A DNA stretch of 64,000 nt from Streptomyces sp. SAI-127 (GTDB lineage Bacteria > Actinomycetota > Actinomycetes > Streptomycetales > Streptomycetaceae), in contig NZ_JARXYJ010000001.1 of assembly GCF_029894425.1 (NCBI RefSeq), positions 6,138,001 through 6,202,000 on the forward strand, written 5' to 3'. Shown piece after piece: positions 41,680-51,128 of the stretch (position 1 is the first letter of the stretch; each line of letters opens with the position of its first letter). The position numbers and the translations under genes are program-made. The notes beneath the pieces were generated by a model, which worked only from the letters and a program-made list of their open reading frames with translations, was not told where the DNA came from and ran no database searches.

Positions 41680-43614
41680 ATGACAGTGCTCGGAGACGGA
41701 CCGCCGACGCTGTACGACCCCGGGCCGGTGCCCGGGCCCGGCGGCTGGCCGGTGACGTACGAGCAGGTGGCCACGGGCAGCCTGCCGGTCGTCGAACAGC
41801 CGCTGGTGCCGCGGCTGAGCGCGGGACTGCGACTGCACGGGGAGTACCAGGGGTCGGGCTTCACCGAGCCCAAGTACATCGCCCGCCGGGGGGACGGGCA
41901 GGTCGTGCAACTGTCACGGCTGCTGCATCTCGTGGCGTCGTCCGTCGACGGCGTACGCGACACCGAGTCGATCGCCCACCGGGTGAGCGCGAGATTCGGC
42001 CGCGAGGTCAGCGGCGAGAACATCCGCTACCTGGTGGAGAAGAAGCTCGAACCGCTCGGGGTGACGGTCCCCGAGGGCCAGGAGAGCGACGAGGTCGACG
42101 CACCGCGCTCCGACCTCCTGCTCGCCCTCAAGGGCCACCGGGTCATCTTCGACGAGCGGCGCTCGGCACGGATCGCGCAGATGTTCGCCTGGCTGCACCG
42201 GCCGGTCGTGGTCACGGTCATGATGCTGGCGGCCGTGGCCATGGACGTGTGGCTGTTCGCGTTCTACGGGGCGATCGAGCCGGTCCTGGAGGTCCTCGAC
42301 CAGCCGGTGCTGATCCTGATCGTCTTCGCCCTGACCGTGGCCTCGCTCGTGTTCCACGAGTTCGGCCACGCGTCCGCGTGCACCTACGGCGGCGCCCGGC
42401 CCGGGTGCATCGGCTGCGGGATCTTCCTCATCTGGCCGTCGATGTACACCGACGTCACCGACGTCTACCGGATCGGGCGCGGCGGGCGGATCAGGACCGA
42501 CCTGGGCGGGGTCTACTTCAACGTCGTCTTCATGCTCGCCATGGCCGGGCTGTACTTCGCCACGGGGGAGCCGTTCTTCCTGGCCGCGGTGTACCTCGGG
42601 CACTTCGAGATCCTCGAACAGCTGATGCCGGCGGTCCGGCTGGACGGCTACTACATCCTGGGCGACCTCGCCGGGGTTCCGGACCTCTACGGCAAGATCA
42701 AGCCGATCCTGCTCGGTCTGGTGCCGGGGAGGAAGGGACGGGCGGCGCGCAAAGAGGTCGCCGGGCTGAAGAAGTCGGCGCGGACCATCGTGGCCACGTG
42801 GGTGCTCACCATGGTGCCGCTGATCATCGGCGAGATGGCCTACGCGCTGTGGAACCTGCCCCGGATCATCGCCACGATGACCCGGTCCATGGTCGAGCAG
42901 TTCTCCGGCACCGGGTCGGCCTTCGCGGACGGCAAGGTCGTCGAGGGGCTCGTCGGGGTGCTGGGCTGTCTGATGCTGCTGATCCCGATGGGCGGTGTCG
43001 TCTATCTGTCCGTGAAGATCGGAGGGCGGCTCCTGCGGGCCGCGAAGCGGTCCACGGCGGGGCGGCCCCGGTTGCGGGTGGCGCTGTGCGCGGTGGTCCT
43101 CGCCGGACTGGCGGGCCTCGGTTACGCATGGACGTCCGGGCTGACACCCCAGCCGCTCCCGAAGAAGCCTCCGATCGCGCCGATCCTGCAGCCCGGGGTG
43201 TCGACGGAGGAACCGCAGCCCCGCCAGGCCACGACCCCTGACGGCAACGCCTCGACATCGGACGAGGACGCCGCGGACGACCCGGCGGGCACGGGCCCCG
43301 GTGCGGTTCCCCCGTCGGCGGCGGGGCGCTCCACGGGCTCCGGCGCCCCCACCCCCGGGACATCCACCGGCGCATCGACGTCCGCCTCACCGGCGTCGTC
43401 CGCGACGGCACCGGGCTCTGCGACCGGGGGCTCCTCCCGCGGGCCGGCCTCCCCGACCCAGGGCACATCGGCGGCCCCGGAACCGTCGTCACCGGGTACG
43501 GGAGCGGGCCCCTCCACCCCCGTCTCGTCCCCGACCCCGTCGGAAAGCATCCCGCCCTCACCCACCGAGACCGCGTCCCCACCGCCGGCCGGCGGTTCTC
43601 CGGGGGCGTCCTGA
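41680..43614 (+). CDS. Membrane metalloprotease-like protein (HExxH, LDG; M50-type) with PqqD-like N-terminal region
   Basis: ATG with GGGGGGAGA upstream. 644 residues. Residues about 55-130 (KYIARRGDGQVVQLSRLLHLVASSVDG ... VSGENIRYLVEKKLEPLG) look like a small winged-helix/PqqD-type domain. Several membrane spans follow. H226-E-F-G-H230 is a zinc-protease motif within a span, and VRLDGYYILGD near residue 320 supplies the M50-type LDG aspartate, the plan of site-2-like proteases and of RiPP-associated YydH-type proteins. The last 130 residues are a proline/serine/threonine-rich tail. It probably cleaves or exports the upstream peptides; substrate inferred from operon order. Confidence 0.75.
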   Translation: MTVLGDGPPTLYDPGPVPGPGGWPVTYEQVATGSLPVVEQPLVPRLSAGLRLHGEYQGSGFTEPKYIARRGDGQVVQLSRLLHLVASSVDGVRDTESIAHRVSARFGREVSGENIRYLVEKKLEPLGVTVPEGQESDEVDAPRSDLLLALKGHRVIFDERRSARIAQMFAWLHRPVVVTVMMLAAVAMDVWLFAFYGAIEPVLEVLDQPVLILIVFALTVASLVFHEFGHASACTYGGARPGCIGCGIFLIWPSMYTDVTDVYRIGRGGRIRTDLGGVYFNVVFMLAMAGLYFATGEPFFLAAVYLGHFEILEQLMPAVRLDGYYILGDLAGVPDLYGKIKPILLGLVPGRKGRAARKEVAGLKKSARTIVATWVLTMVPLIIGEMAYALWNLPRIIATMTRSMVEQFSGTGSAFADGKVVEGLVGVLGCLMLLIPMGGVVYLSVKIGGRLLRAAKRSTAGRPRLRVALCAVVLAGLAGLGYAWTSGLTPQPLPKKPPIAPILQPGVSTEEPQPRQATTPDGNASTSDEDAADDPAGTGPGAVPPSAAGRSTGSGAPTPGTSTGASTSASPASSATAPGSATGGSSRGPASPTQGTSAAPEPSSPGTGAGPSTPVSSPTPSESIPPSPTETASPPPAGGSPGAS

Positions 43615-43685
43615 GCACCCCGGCCGGTCCGGTCGCCACCGCCGCCCCCCGCATCCGTACTCATCCATCCATTCAGGGAGATCCC

Positions 43686-44360
43686 TTGAACAGCCACCGA
43701 AAACCCCGTACCTCCACCCCGTTCACCCGGCGTGCCGTTCGCGTGGGGCTGTTCGCCGCCGGTGTCGCCGGTGTGGCGACCGCCGTGCCGGCGCAGGCCG
43801 CGACCGGCGGGGCGACCAAGGTCGCCGTCGCGTCGGACCATGTCTTCAGCCATGCCGACCGTCTCGACCACACGGAGGAGAAGGACTCGTTCACCATCCG
43901 GCAGTTCGGCAAGGTGAACGCCGCCACCGTGCGCAACCAGGCCAACGCGGTCTCGTCGGGCTGCACCGCCGACGACGCCTGCCGTTCGGTCGCGCTGTCC
44001 TTCCAGATCGTCACCATGGCGGGCGAGCACACCCGCCTGAACGCCGTGAACCTCAGCGACGCCACCAACAAGAGCTGCACCGGCTGCCAGACCCTGGCCG
44101 GCGCCTACCAGTTCGTGGTCTCCACGCCCACCCCGCTCACCCTCGACTCCGACCACCGCCGCCAACTCGCCGACATCCACCGCCGGCTGGACACCCTGAC
44201 CCGCTCGCAGATCCCCGCGGCCGACCTGCGGACCCGGGCCGACGCCCTGGCCGCCGAGGTCAACACCGTCCTCCAGGACGCCGTGGCCGACGCCCCGAAG
44301 GGCGACGCGCAGGACGACGTCACCATGCGCCGCCACCTGGACGGCTGGCCCGGCCGCTGA
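43686..44360 (+). CDS. Secreted protein of the peptide-protease locus (224 aa)
   Basis: TTG start with AGGGAG 5 nt upstream. An N-terminal signal peptide is clear: basic residues, then VGLFAAGVAGVATAVPAQA with a cleavable AQA-A end near residue 38. The mature part contains two cysteine pairs (GCTADDAC and SCTGCQTL) and a long C-terminal helix (RRQLADIHRRLDTLTRSQIPAADLRTRADALAAEVNTVLQD). It lies 71 bp after the protease gene in the same direction. No family recognised; it may be an extracellular partner, receptor or scaffold for the peptides. Confidence 0.65.
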   Translation: MNSHRKPRTSTPFTRRAVRVGLFAAGVAGVATAVPAQAATGGATKVAVASDHVFSHADRLDHTEEKDSFTIRQFGKVNAATVRNQANAVSSGCTADDACRSVALSFQIVTMAGEHTRLNAVNLSDATNKSCTGCQTLAGAYQFVVSTPTPLTLDSDHRRQLADIHRRLDTLTRSQIPAADLRTRADALAAEVNTVLQDAVADAPKGDAQDDVTMRRHLDGWPGR

Positions 44361-44417
44361 CCGTCCGGCCGCCGGGCCCGCGGCAGCCTTCCGCGGGCCC
44401 GGCGACCGCGCAGACCG

Positions 44418-44474
44418 TTGACATCGGCAGACCCCCGGCGCAGACTCGGCACACTTAAGTGAAGGAAATTTCAC
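44418..44474 (+). promoter_or_regulatory. Candidate pobA promoter and operator
   Basis: TTGACA (44418-44423) and CAGACT (44441-44446) are separated by 17 bp. GTGAA (44459-44463) and TTCAC (44470-44474) form an inverted repeat just downstream, suitable for a repressor or IclR/PobR-type regulator. Confidence 0.5.
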
Positions 44475-44547
44475 CACGCGAACAGCGTGCGGCATCACGC
44501 CACCCGAGTCAGCGCACACGAACCAAGGTCTCCGAAGGGAACGCCCG

Positions 44548-45723
44548 ATGCGTACCACCGTCGGCATCATCGGAGCCGGCCCCGCCGGCCTCCTCCTCGC
44601 CCGGCTCCTCCACAACGCCGGCATCGACTCGGTCGTCCTGGAGAGCCGCGACCGTGCCTACGTCGAGCACCGCCAGCGCGCCGGGATCCTGGAGCAGGGC
44701 ACGGTCGACGTGCTGCGCGCGGCCGGTGCCGGGGAACGCATGGACCGCGAGGGACTCCCGCACGACGGCATCGAGCTGCGCTACGACAGGAAGCGCCACC
44801 GCGTCGACTTCCCCGCACTCACCGACGGCCGGGCCGTGATGGTCTATGCCCAGACCGAGGTCTGCAAGGACCTCATCGCCCTCCAGCTCAAGGACGGCGG
44901 CCCCCTGCTGTTCGAGGCGGAGGCCCTGGCCGTCGAGGGCGCCGACACCGATACCCCGCGCGTCCGCTTCCGGCACGAGGGCCGCGAGGACGTCCTGGAG
45001 TGCGAGTACGTCGTCGGCTGCGACGGCTTCTGGGGTGTCGCGAGGAAGGCGATACCCGCCGAACTGACCAAAATCTTCGAACGTGCGTACCCCTTCGCAT
45101 GGCTCGGCATCCTCGCCGACGTCCCGCCCTCCCACGACGAACTCGTCTACGCCCGCCACGACCGCGGCTTCGCCCTCCTGTCCATGCGCTCCCCGACCGT
45201 CTCCCGTCTCTACCTCCAGGTCCCCGAGGGCACGGACGCCGGGAGCTGGGGCGACGAGGAGATCTGGGACGAGCTGGAACGCCGCTTCGAGACGGACGAC
45301 GACTGGAGCCTGGAACGCGGCCCGATCACCCAGAAGTCCGTCACCCCCATGCGCTCCTACGTCCACGAGCCCATGCGCCACGGCCGTCTCTTCCTCGCCG
45401 GCGACGCGGCGCACATCGTCCCGCCCACCGGAGCCAAGGGCCTGAACCTCGCCGTCGGGGACGTCGTGACCTTCGCGAGGGCGCTGACGTTCCGGAAGGA
45501 GACCGGTTCGGCCGAACGCCTCGACGCCTACTCCGAGACCTGCCTGCGCCGGGTGTGGCAGGCCGAGCGCTTCTCGTACGACATGACGAGCCTCCTGCAC
45601 CGGGCGCCCGACGCCACTCCCTTCGAGGACCGGATGCAGCTGGCCCGGCTGGAGCGGATCGCCGGCTCGCGGGCCGCCGAGACCGACCTCGCGGAGGGGT
45701 ACACCGGCTTCCCCTTCGGGTGA
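44548..45723 (+). CDS. pobA: 4-hydroxybenzoate 3-monooxygenase
   Basis: ATG after CCGAAGGGAACG. 391 residues, the family's usual length (about 394). GIIGAGPAGLLLARLL is the FAD-binding dinucleotide motif, VVGCDGFWGVARKAIP the second FAD motif, and LFLAGDAAHIVPPTGAKGLNLAVGD the conserved GD region. The enzyme hydroxylates 4-hydroxybenzoate to protocatechuate using NADPH and O2, feeding the beta-ketoadipate pathway in the cytoplasm. It stands alone here; a promoter and possible operator precede it. Confidence 0.95.
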   Translation: MRTTVGIIGAGPAGLLLARLLHNAGIDSVVLESRDRAYVEHRQRAGILEQGTVDVLRAAGAGERMDREGLPHDGIELRYDRKRHRVDFPALTDGRAVMVYAQTEVCKDLIALQLKDGGPLLFEAEALAVEGADTDTPRVRFRHEGREDVLECEYVVGCDGFWGVARKAIPAELTKIFERAYPFAWLGILADVPPSHDELVYARHDRGFALLSMRSPTVSRLYLQVPEGTDAGSWGDEEIWDELERRFETDDDWSLERGPITQKSVTPMRSYVHEPMRHGRLFLAGDAAHIVPPTGAKGLNLAVGDVVTFARALTFRKETGSAERLDAYSETCLRRVWQAERFSYDMTSLLHRAPDATPFEDRMQLARLERIAGSRAAETDLAEGYTGFPFG

Positions 45724-45870
45724 GGCCCCTCCAGTGCCGGGAATCACCCGTGCGCGTAGCGTGTTGGCCAGCACATCGAGGGAAGATCCTCCCCAAGCAC
45801 TAGGGTCATTCCTTTGCCTACCCATTACTCTTGAGGCAAGGCCCACACACGGTGGCCATGGAGGAGTGAA

Positions 45871-46764
45871 ATGAGGAGCAGCAACCCGGTCTTCTCGCGA
45901 CGGGGGTTCAGCCGCGACAACGGCTACGCGGGCTTCAACACCGCGCCGCAGGCCGGGGGCGGAGCCGTGGGCACGCAGGGCAGCCCCTACGCGCAGCCGC
46001 AGGGCAACCCGTACGCGACCAACCCCTATGCCCAGCAGGACCTGCAGCAGGGCGCACCGCCGCAGACCCCGGTGACCACCGGCCGTATGACGATGGACGA
46101 CGTCGTCATGCGCACCGGCACCACGCTCGGCATCCTGATCGTCACGGCCGCGCTCGCCTGGGCGCTGCTGCCCGTCGACGACGCCAACATCGGCCGCTCG
46201 TACGGCATCGGTATCGGTGCCGCGGTGATCGGCATGGTCCTGGCGCTCGTCCAGTCCTTCAAGCGCACGGCCACGCCCGCGCTGATCGTGTCGTACGCCG
46301 CGTTCGAGGGCGTGTTCCTCGGCGTCATCTCCAGCATCGTCGACAACCGCATCGCGAGCGGCGCGGCCATGCAGGCCGTGATCGGCACCCTGGCGGTCTT
46401 CGCCGCGGTCCTGGTGGCGTACAAGGCCGGCTGGATCCGCGTCAACCGGCGGTTCTACGGCTTCGTCATGGCGGCCGCGCTCGGCTTCATGCTGCTGATG
46501 GTGGTCAACCTGCTGTTCGCCGCCTTCGGCGGCGGTGACGGCCTCGGCTTCCGCAGTGGCGGCCTCGGCATCCTGTTCGGCATCATCGGCGTCCTGCTCG
46601 GCGCGTGCTTCCTCGCCCTCGACTTCAAGCAGGTCGAGGACGGCATCGCCTACGGCGCCCCGCGCGAGGAGGCGTGGCTGGCCGCGTTCGGTCTCACGCT
46701 GACGCTGGTGTGGATCTACATGGAGTTCCTGCGACTCATCGCGATCCTCAACAGCAACGACTAG
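45871..46764 (+). CDS. Bax inhibitor-1/YccA family membrane protein
   Basis: ATG with GGAGTGAA upstream. 297 residues. The first 75 residues are a glycine/proline/glutamine-rich cytoplasmic tail with repeated NPYA units. Seven predicted membrane segments follow (for example LGILIVTAALAWALLP, LGFMLLMVVNLLFAAFG, LGILFGIIGVLLGACFLAL) and the family ending EAWLAAFGLTLTLVWIYMEFLRLIAILN. BI-1/YccA proteins are pH- or calcium-sensitive membrane proteins; the role in Streptomyces is not established. A terminator follows. Confidence 0.9.
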   Translation: MRSSNPVFSRRGFSRDNGYAGFNTAPQAGGGAVGTQGSPYAQPQGNPYATNPYAQQDLQQGAPPQTPVTTGRMTMDDVVMRTGTTLGILIVTAALAWALLPVDDANIGRSYGIGIGAAVIGMVLALVQSFKRTATPALIVSYAAFEGVFLGVISSIVDNRIASGAAMQAVIGTLAVFAAVLVAYKAGWIRVNRRFYGFVMAAALGFMLLMVVNLLFAAFGGGDGLGFRSGGLGILFGIIGVLLGACFLALDFKQVEDGIAYGAPREEAWLAAFGLTLTLVWIYMEFLRLIAILNSND

Positions 46765-46782
46765 TCCTCGACGGTCGTACGG

Positions 46783-46816
46783 CGAAGGGCCCTCGGTCGC
46801 GACCGGGGGCCCTTCG
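46783..46816 (+). terminator. Terminator after the Bax inhibitor-like gene
   Basis: CGAAGGGCCC (46783-46792) pairs with GGGCCCTTCG (46807-46816); the interior CGGTCGCGACCG can pair further. It lies between convergent genes and may act in both directions. Confidence 0.7.
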
Positions 46817-46829
46817 GCATGTGCGCAGC

Positions 46830-47060
46830 TCAGAAGTACCTGCGCGCGGCCCTCCTCAGGTCGTACTCGTGGATGATCGCCTTGGCGTGGCCGTACGCGA
46901 GGTTGTGTTCGTGGCGGAGCCAGCTGACCTTTTCCTCGAAGCGGAAGAGGGCCGGGCCTTCGTCGACGGTGCGGAGCCAGTCGGAGACTTCACGACCGGT
47001 GCAGTGGGGAATGCGGGCGAGCAGGTTGCGGTGGGTCTCCTCGGAGAGGACGTGGGACAT
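46830..47060 (-). CDS. DUF4287-type protein (76 aa)
   Basis: ATG at 47060 with GGAGG 5 nt upstream. MSHVLSEETHRNLLARIPHCTGREVSDWLRTVDEG followed by EKVSWLRHEHNLAYGHAKAIIHEYDLRR matches the DUF4287 pattern (TG-x5-W...WL...GxGHAxAIV). Function of this family is unknown. Convergent with the preceding gene. Confidence 0.75.
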   Translation of the reverse strand: MSHVLSEETHRNLLARIPHCTGREVSDWLRTVDEGPALFRFEEKVSWLRHEHNLAYGHAKAIIHEYDLRRAARRYF

Positions 47061-47164
47061 CGGCGCCTCCGGACGCAAAGGGGATGTAAGCCGGTCCTTC
47101 AGGTCACCGTGCCTGAGCGTTCGCCTGTTGGCAACAGTCCCGGTGGGACGCGTACGGTTGCCGG

Positions 47165-47476
47165 GTGGCTGATACTGCGCGTCTGACCCGGGCTGTGGAC
47201 CATTTCGCCGACCGTCTGCGGGCCGCGCCGCAGAGCCGGTTGCAGCGGGGCGCTGCCGCTGAGGCGCTGGGGCTGGCCCGGGAGTTCGCCCGTCGGACGC
47301 AGGTTCTGGAGGAGCCGGGGACCGAACTTCGCGAGATGCCGGACGCGGGGATGTTCGCCGCCGCCGACCAGATCACCGTGGCCGTACATGACCTGGCTCT
47401 CGTCCTGACGGACGAGAGCCAACTGGAAGAAGCGATGGAACTGGTGGCACAGGCCCAGCAGCGCGCCGGGGTGTGA
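47165..47476 (+). CDS. Conserved hypothetical protein (103 aa)
   Basis: GTG start just after a GCCGGGTG run; weak Shine-Dalgarno. 103 residues, almost all helical: VDHFADRLRAAPQSRLQRGAAAEALGLAREFARRTQVLEEPG, ending VAVHDLALVLTDESQLEEAMELVAQAQQRAGV. Resembles small conserved Streptomyces proteins of unknown role. Convergent with the gene ending at 47480, four bases away. Confidence 0.7.
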   Translation: MADTARLTRAVDHFADRLRAAPQSRLQRGAAAEALGLAREFARRTQVLEEPGTELREMPDAGMFAAADQITVAVHDLALVLTDESQLEEAMELVAQAQQRAGV

Positions 47477-47479
47477 CTC

Positions 47480-48274
47480 CTACAGGGACGCTATGACCCG
47501 GTCCGCCAGGATGTAGACGTTCTCCTCGCCGCACGCGAACGTCAGCGTGTACGCGCCCGAGACGCCCGAGCCGCCCAGCAGCACCGGGGTCTCGCCCGCG
47601 CGCAGGGCCGCGGAGAGGCGCTCGGCCGTCTCGCGGTGACCCGGGGTCATGCAGAGGGTCGTGCCGTCGGCGAAGACGTAGACGTCCAGCGTGCCCAGGG
47701 GGCCCGGGCGGACGTCGGCCAGTTCGGTGCCGGAGGCCGCCAGTTCCTCCAGGGTCGCCACCGTGCGTTCGTGGTCGCCCACCATCGGTGAGCCGACCGG
47801 GACGAAGTCCGGGTGGGAGGGGTGGCGGCGGCGGGCCGCGGCCAGTTCGGGGCTGTCTCCGGGGGTGCCGCCGGCGAACTCGTCCGCGTCGGCCGACGAC
47901 TCCGACACCGGCTCCAGGCCCACGAAATCGGCCTGTCGGGGCAGGAACAGGTCACTGTCGGGCAGTCCGAGCAGCGTGGGCGCGTCGGAGGCGTCACGGG
48001 CCTCCTGGGCAGCCCAGAAGGCACGCGCCTCGGCGAGTTCGCGCTCGCGTTCCTCGGCGAGGGCCTCGGCCACGGCGGCACGTATCTCGTCGACGTCAGC
48101 GGCGAGGCGGGCGGCCGGTACGAGACCCCGTGCGGGCGCGGAGTTGTTCCTGGCGAGCTCGGTGTGCAGGGCGGCGACCTGTCGGCGCAACACCATGAGG
48201 GTGCGCAGGACGGCGACGCCCACGGCGCCCGTGGCGGCCGTGGTGACCAACAAGGCGATCGGCATGGCGCTCAC
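47480..48274 (-). CDS. Membrane-anchored hypothetical protein (264 aa)
   Basis: GTG at 48274 with GGGAG 8 nt upstream. An N-terminal membrane anchor (PIALLVTTAATGAVGVAVLRTLMVL) leads to a coiled coil (RRQVAALHTELARN ... EIRAAVAEALAEERERELAEARAFWAAQ) and a C-terminal alpha/beta domain (TLDVYVFADGTTLCMTPGHRETAERLSAALRAGETPVLLGGSGVSGAYTL). No named family recognised; probably cytoplasmic-facing. Confidence 0.75.
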   Translation of the reverse strand: MSAMPIALLVTTAATGAVGVAVLRTLMVLRRQVAALHTELARNNSAPARGLVPAARLAADVDEIRAAVAEALAEERERELAEARAFWAAQEARDASDAPTLLGLPDSDLFLPRQADFVGLEPVSESSADADEFAGGTPGDSPELAAARRRHPSHPDFVPVGSPMVGDHERTVATLEELAASGTELADVRPGPLGTLDVYVFADGTTLCMTPGHRETAERLSAALRAGETPVLLGGSGVSGAYTLTFACGEENVYILADRVIASL

Positions 48275-48472
48275 TGACGTACTCCCGGTTCAAAGTCGAC
48301 CCCCGACTTCCTACATCAGCTTGAAGGGCGGACTATCCAACTGTCAGTGCGTAACGTCACGAATCGGACAGGACTTTGGGTCGGGGGTTTGGTGGTGAAA
48401 CGGCTCTGACCTGCGTAGATCCCTTCCAGAAGGGAGATAGGTCACATCCTGGGGGAGATTGGATCACAAATC

Positions 48473-48507
48473 GGCCCAGAACCTTGGAGTTTCCCCGGTT
48501 CTGGGCC
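48473..48507 (-). terminator. Hairpin downstream of the thiolase gene
   Basis: GGCCCAGAACC (48473-48483) pairs perfectly with GGTTCTGGGCC (48497-48507). It lies 57 bp beyond the thiolase stop on its strand. The remaining sequence between 48275 and 48472 contains the promoter side of the 47480 gene and a small CCCTTCC-AG-AAGGG-like dyad; no gene is seen. Confidence 0.65.
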
Positions 48508-48563
48508 AAAGAGTGGCACTAAGTGCCCGTGTGGATACGGAGCGTTGACGTTCTTGTCGCCTT

Positions 48564-49784
48564 TTAGCTCAGACGCTCGATGACCATCGCCATGCCCTGG
48601 CCGCCGCCCACGCACATGGTCTCCAGACCGAACTGCTTGTCGTGGAACTGGAGGGAGTTGATGAGCGTGCCGGTGATGCGGGCGCCCGTCATGCCGAACG
48701 GGTGGCCGACGGCGATCGCGCCGCCGTTGACGTTCAGCTTGTCGAGGTCGATGCCGAGGTCTCGGTAGGAGGGGATCACCTGGGCGGCGAACGCCTCGTT
48801 GATCTCGACCAGGTCGATGTCGTCGATGGTGAGGCCGGCGCGGCGCAGGGCCTGGTTGCTGGCCTCGACCGGGCCGAGGCCCATGATCTCGGGGGAGAGG
48901 CCGGAGACGCCGGTCGACACGATGCGGGCGAGCGGGGTGAGGCCGAGCTCGCGGGCCTTGGTGTCGCTCATGATGACGACCGCGGCGGCGCCGTCGTTGA
49001 GGGGGCAGCAGTTGCCGGCGGTGACCAGGCCGTCGGGGCGGAAGACCGGCTTCAGGCCCTGGACACCCTCCATGGTGACGCCGGCGCGGGGGCCGTCGTC
49101 CTTGGAGACGACCGAGCCGTCGGGGAGCGTGACCGGGGTGATCTCGCGCTCCCAGAAGCCGTTCTTGATGGCTTCCTCGGCGAGGTTCTGCGAGCGGACG
49201 CCGAACTCGTCCATGTCCTGGCGGGTGACGCCCTTGAGGCGGGCCAGGTTCTCGGCGGTCTGGCCCATCGCGATGTATGGGTCGGGGACGAGGCCGTCCT
49301 CGCGCGGGTCGTGCCAGGTGGTGCCCTCCTGCTGGGCGACCTCGGCGGTGCGGGCCTCGGCCTCGGCGAAGAGCGGGTTGCGCGTGTCCGGGAGGCTGTC
49401 GGAGTTGCCCTTGGCGAAGCGGGACACCATCTCCACGCCCGCCGAGATGAAGACATCGCCCTCGCCCGCCTTGATGGCGTGCAGGGCCATCCGGCTGGTC
49501 TGGAGGGAGGAGGAGCAGTACCGGGTGATCGTGCAGCCGGGGAGGTGGTCCATGCCCATCTGCACGGCGACGATACGGCCGAGGTTGTTGCCCTGTTCGC
49601 CGCCCGGCAGACCACATCCGAGCATCAGGTCTTCGATGTCCCTGGGGTCGAGCTCCGGGACCTTGGCGAGTGCGGCCTGGATGATCGTGGCGGCGAGGTC
49701 GTCCGGGCGCAGGTCCTTGAGGGAGCCCTTGAAGGCGCGGCCGATGGGGGAGCGGGCGGTCGAGACGATCACGGCTTCGGGCAT
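48564..49784 (-). CDS. Acetyl-CoA acetyltransferase (thiolase)
   Basis: ATG at 49784 is preferred over the GTG one codon earlier because GGAG lies 5 nt upstream. 406 residues. The nucleophilic cysteine is in TRYCSSSLQ (C90), and the second active-site region [17 protein letters not shown] supplies histidine and [10 protein letters not shown] the C-terminal cysteine. All thiolase catalytic residues are therefore present. It catalyses reversible thiolysis or condensation of acyl-CoA; context does not settle degradative or biosynthetic use. Confidence 0.92.
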   Translation of the reverse strand: MPEAVIVSTARSPIGRAFKGSLKDLRPDDLAATIIQAALAKVPELDPRDIEDLMLGCGLPGGEQGNNLGRIVAVQMGMDHLPGCTITRYCSSSLQTSRMALHAIKAGEGDVFISAGVEMVSRFAKGNSDSLPDTRNPLFAEAEARTAEVAQQEGTTWHDPREDGLVPDPYIAMGQTAENLARLKGVTRQDMDEFGVRSQNLAEEAIKNGFWEREITPVTLPDGSVVSKDDGPRAGVTMEGVQGLKPVFRPDGLVTAGNCCPLNDGAAAVVIMSDTKARELGLTPLARIVSTGVSGLSPEIMGLGPVEASNQALRRAGLTIDDIDLVEINEAFAAQVIPSYRDLGIDLDKLNVNGGAIAVGHPFGMTGARITGTLINSLQFHDKQFGLETMCVGGGQGMAMVIERLS

Positions 49785-49934
49785 CACGGCTCCATTGGCG
49801 TACGAGGGTGTTCTTCGGTCTTCGGGTCGTGGCTGCTTGGGAAGTTACCCGTACGTATGGCCTGGGTCACGGGGGTGACGGTGTGACCTTTGTCTAAGCG
49901 CTTGCTTTGTAGGGTGGCGGTTGCGCCGGCCGGG

Positions 49935-50966
49935 TCACTGGACGCCCGTCGCGCTGGTGGGTGACGGCTCCGCCTCCTTGACCCGCCGCCTCCGCCTGCG
50001 CTTCAGCAGAGCCCATGGCCCCTTCGGACCCGTCGGCATCGCGGCCGCGACCTCCGTGCCCGCCTCCGACGCTGCCTCCGCCGCGGCCCTCGCCACCGGC
50101 AGGAAGCCCTCGCGGCGGGAGGCGTCCGGGCGGTCCTCGTCGGCCGGCCAGAGGCTCAGGGCCGCGCACACCGTCGGCAGCACCGCCATCGCCGCTGTCG
50201 CATAGCCCTCCGCCGAGGGGTGGTAGTTGTCGGGGCCGAACAACTCCCGCGGGTTCGCCTCGAACTCCGGGCCCAGCAGGTCGCCCAGGGACACCGTGCG
50301 GCCGCCCTGTTCCACCGCCCCGATCGTCTGCGCGGCCGCCAGTTGGCGCGAGGCCCGGCGGGCCAGCCACCGCAGCGGCTGCTGGACCGGCTCGATCGTG
50401 CCCAGGTCGGGACAGGTGCCGACCACGACCTCGGCACCGGCCGTGCGCAGCCGCCGTACCGCGGAGGACAGAAAGCGCACGGAACGCGTCGCCGGCATCC
50501 GGTGCGTGACGTCGTTCGCGCCGATCATGATCACGCAGACGTCCGGGATCCGTTCGGGGTCCGCCAGTGTCAGCGCCACCTGACGGTCCAGGTCGTCCGA
50601 GGTGGCGCCGGGCAGGGCGACGTTACGCAGTTCCACCGGGCGCTCCGCCACCGCCGCCAGGCCGGACGCCAGCAGGGCGCCCGGGGTCTGGCCCGCCCGG
50701 TGCACCCCCTGGCCCGCGGCCGTGGAGTCGCCCAGCATCACCAGCCGCAGGGGCGGCTCGCCGACGGTGGCGTAGACGTGGCCGTACCGTCCCTCGGCCT
50801 GCGGGACGTGCGGCGTCGTGCCGTTGCCCACCTGCCGTCTGGCCAGCCGCACCTCCGCCAGCAACAGCCCCATGGCCGCCGCGCCGACCAGACCGATCCC
50901 ACCGCCGCCGTATGCGGCGCCGGCCGCGATCCGCCTGGCCGTCCTCGCCCTCGACATGCTCGTCAT
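49935..50966 (-). CDS. SGNH/GDSL hydrolase, membrane-anchored
   Basis: ATG at 50966 with GGAGG upstream. 343 residues. An N-terminal membrane anchor (GGIGLVGAAAMGLLLAEVRL) precedes an SGNH domain: block I VMLGDSTAAGQG (Ser), block III IGANDVT, block V DNYHPSAEGY (Asp/His). The last 75 residues are alanine/arginine-rich. Likely an extracytoplasmic esterase or lipase; substrate unknown. Divergent from cbs. Confidence 0.88.
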   Translation of the reverse strand: MTSMSRARTARRIAAGAAYGGGGIGLVGAAAMGLLLAEVRLARRQVGNGTTPHVPQAEGRYGHVYATVGEPPLRLVMLGDSTAAGQGVHRAGQTPGALLASGLAAVAERPVELRNVALPGATSDDLDRQVALTLADPERIPDVCVIMIGANDVTHRMPATRSVRFLSSAVRRLRTAGAEVVVGTCPDLGTIEPVQQPLRWLARRASRQLAAAQTIGAVEQGGRTVSLGDLLGPEFEANPRELFGPDNYHPSAEGYATAAMAVLPTVCAALSLWPADEDRPDASRREGFLPVARAAAEAASEAGTEVAAAMPTGPKGPWALLKRRRRRRVKEAEPSPTSATGVQ

Positions 50967-51128
50967 ACGTCGCCGCCACCTCCGTCGAACCCGCTACACC
51001 CACTCCTTGCCCCGCACGGACCGTGGCCCAATCCCAACAGGGAGTGAACGACCGTCATGGCGCCCGATCAGGCCATAGGCTGGCTGGACCACTAGGACCA
51101 CTTCTTTTGCAAGCATCCGGAGACAACG

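Noticed and set aside
48275..48472. Riboswitch in the gap beside the thiolase gene
   Set aside because: Small dyads exist, but no known riboswitch core could be recognised and it is on the 3' side of the thiolase gene.
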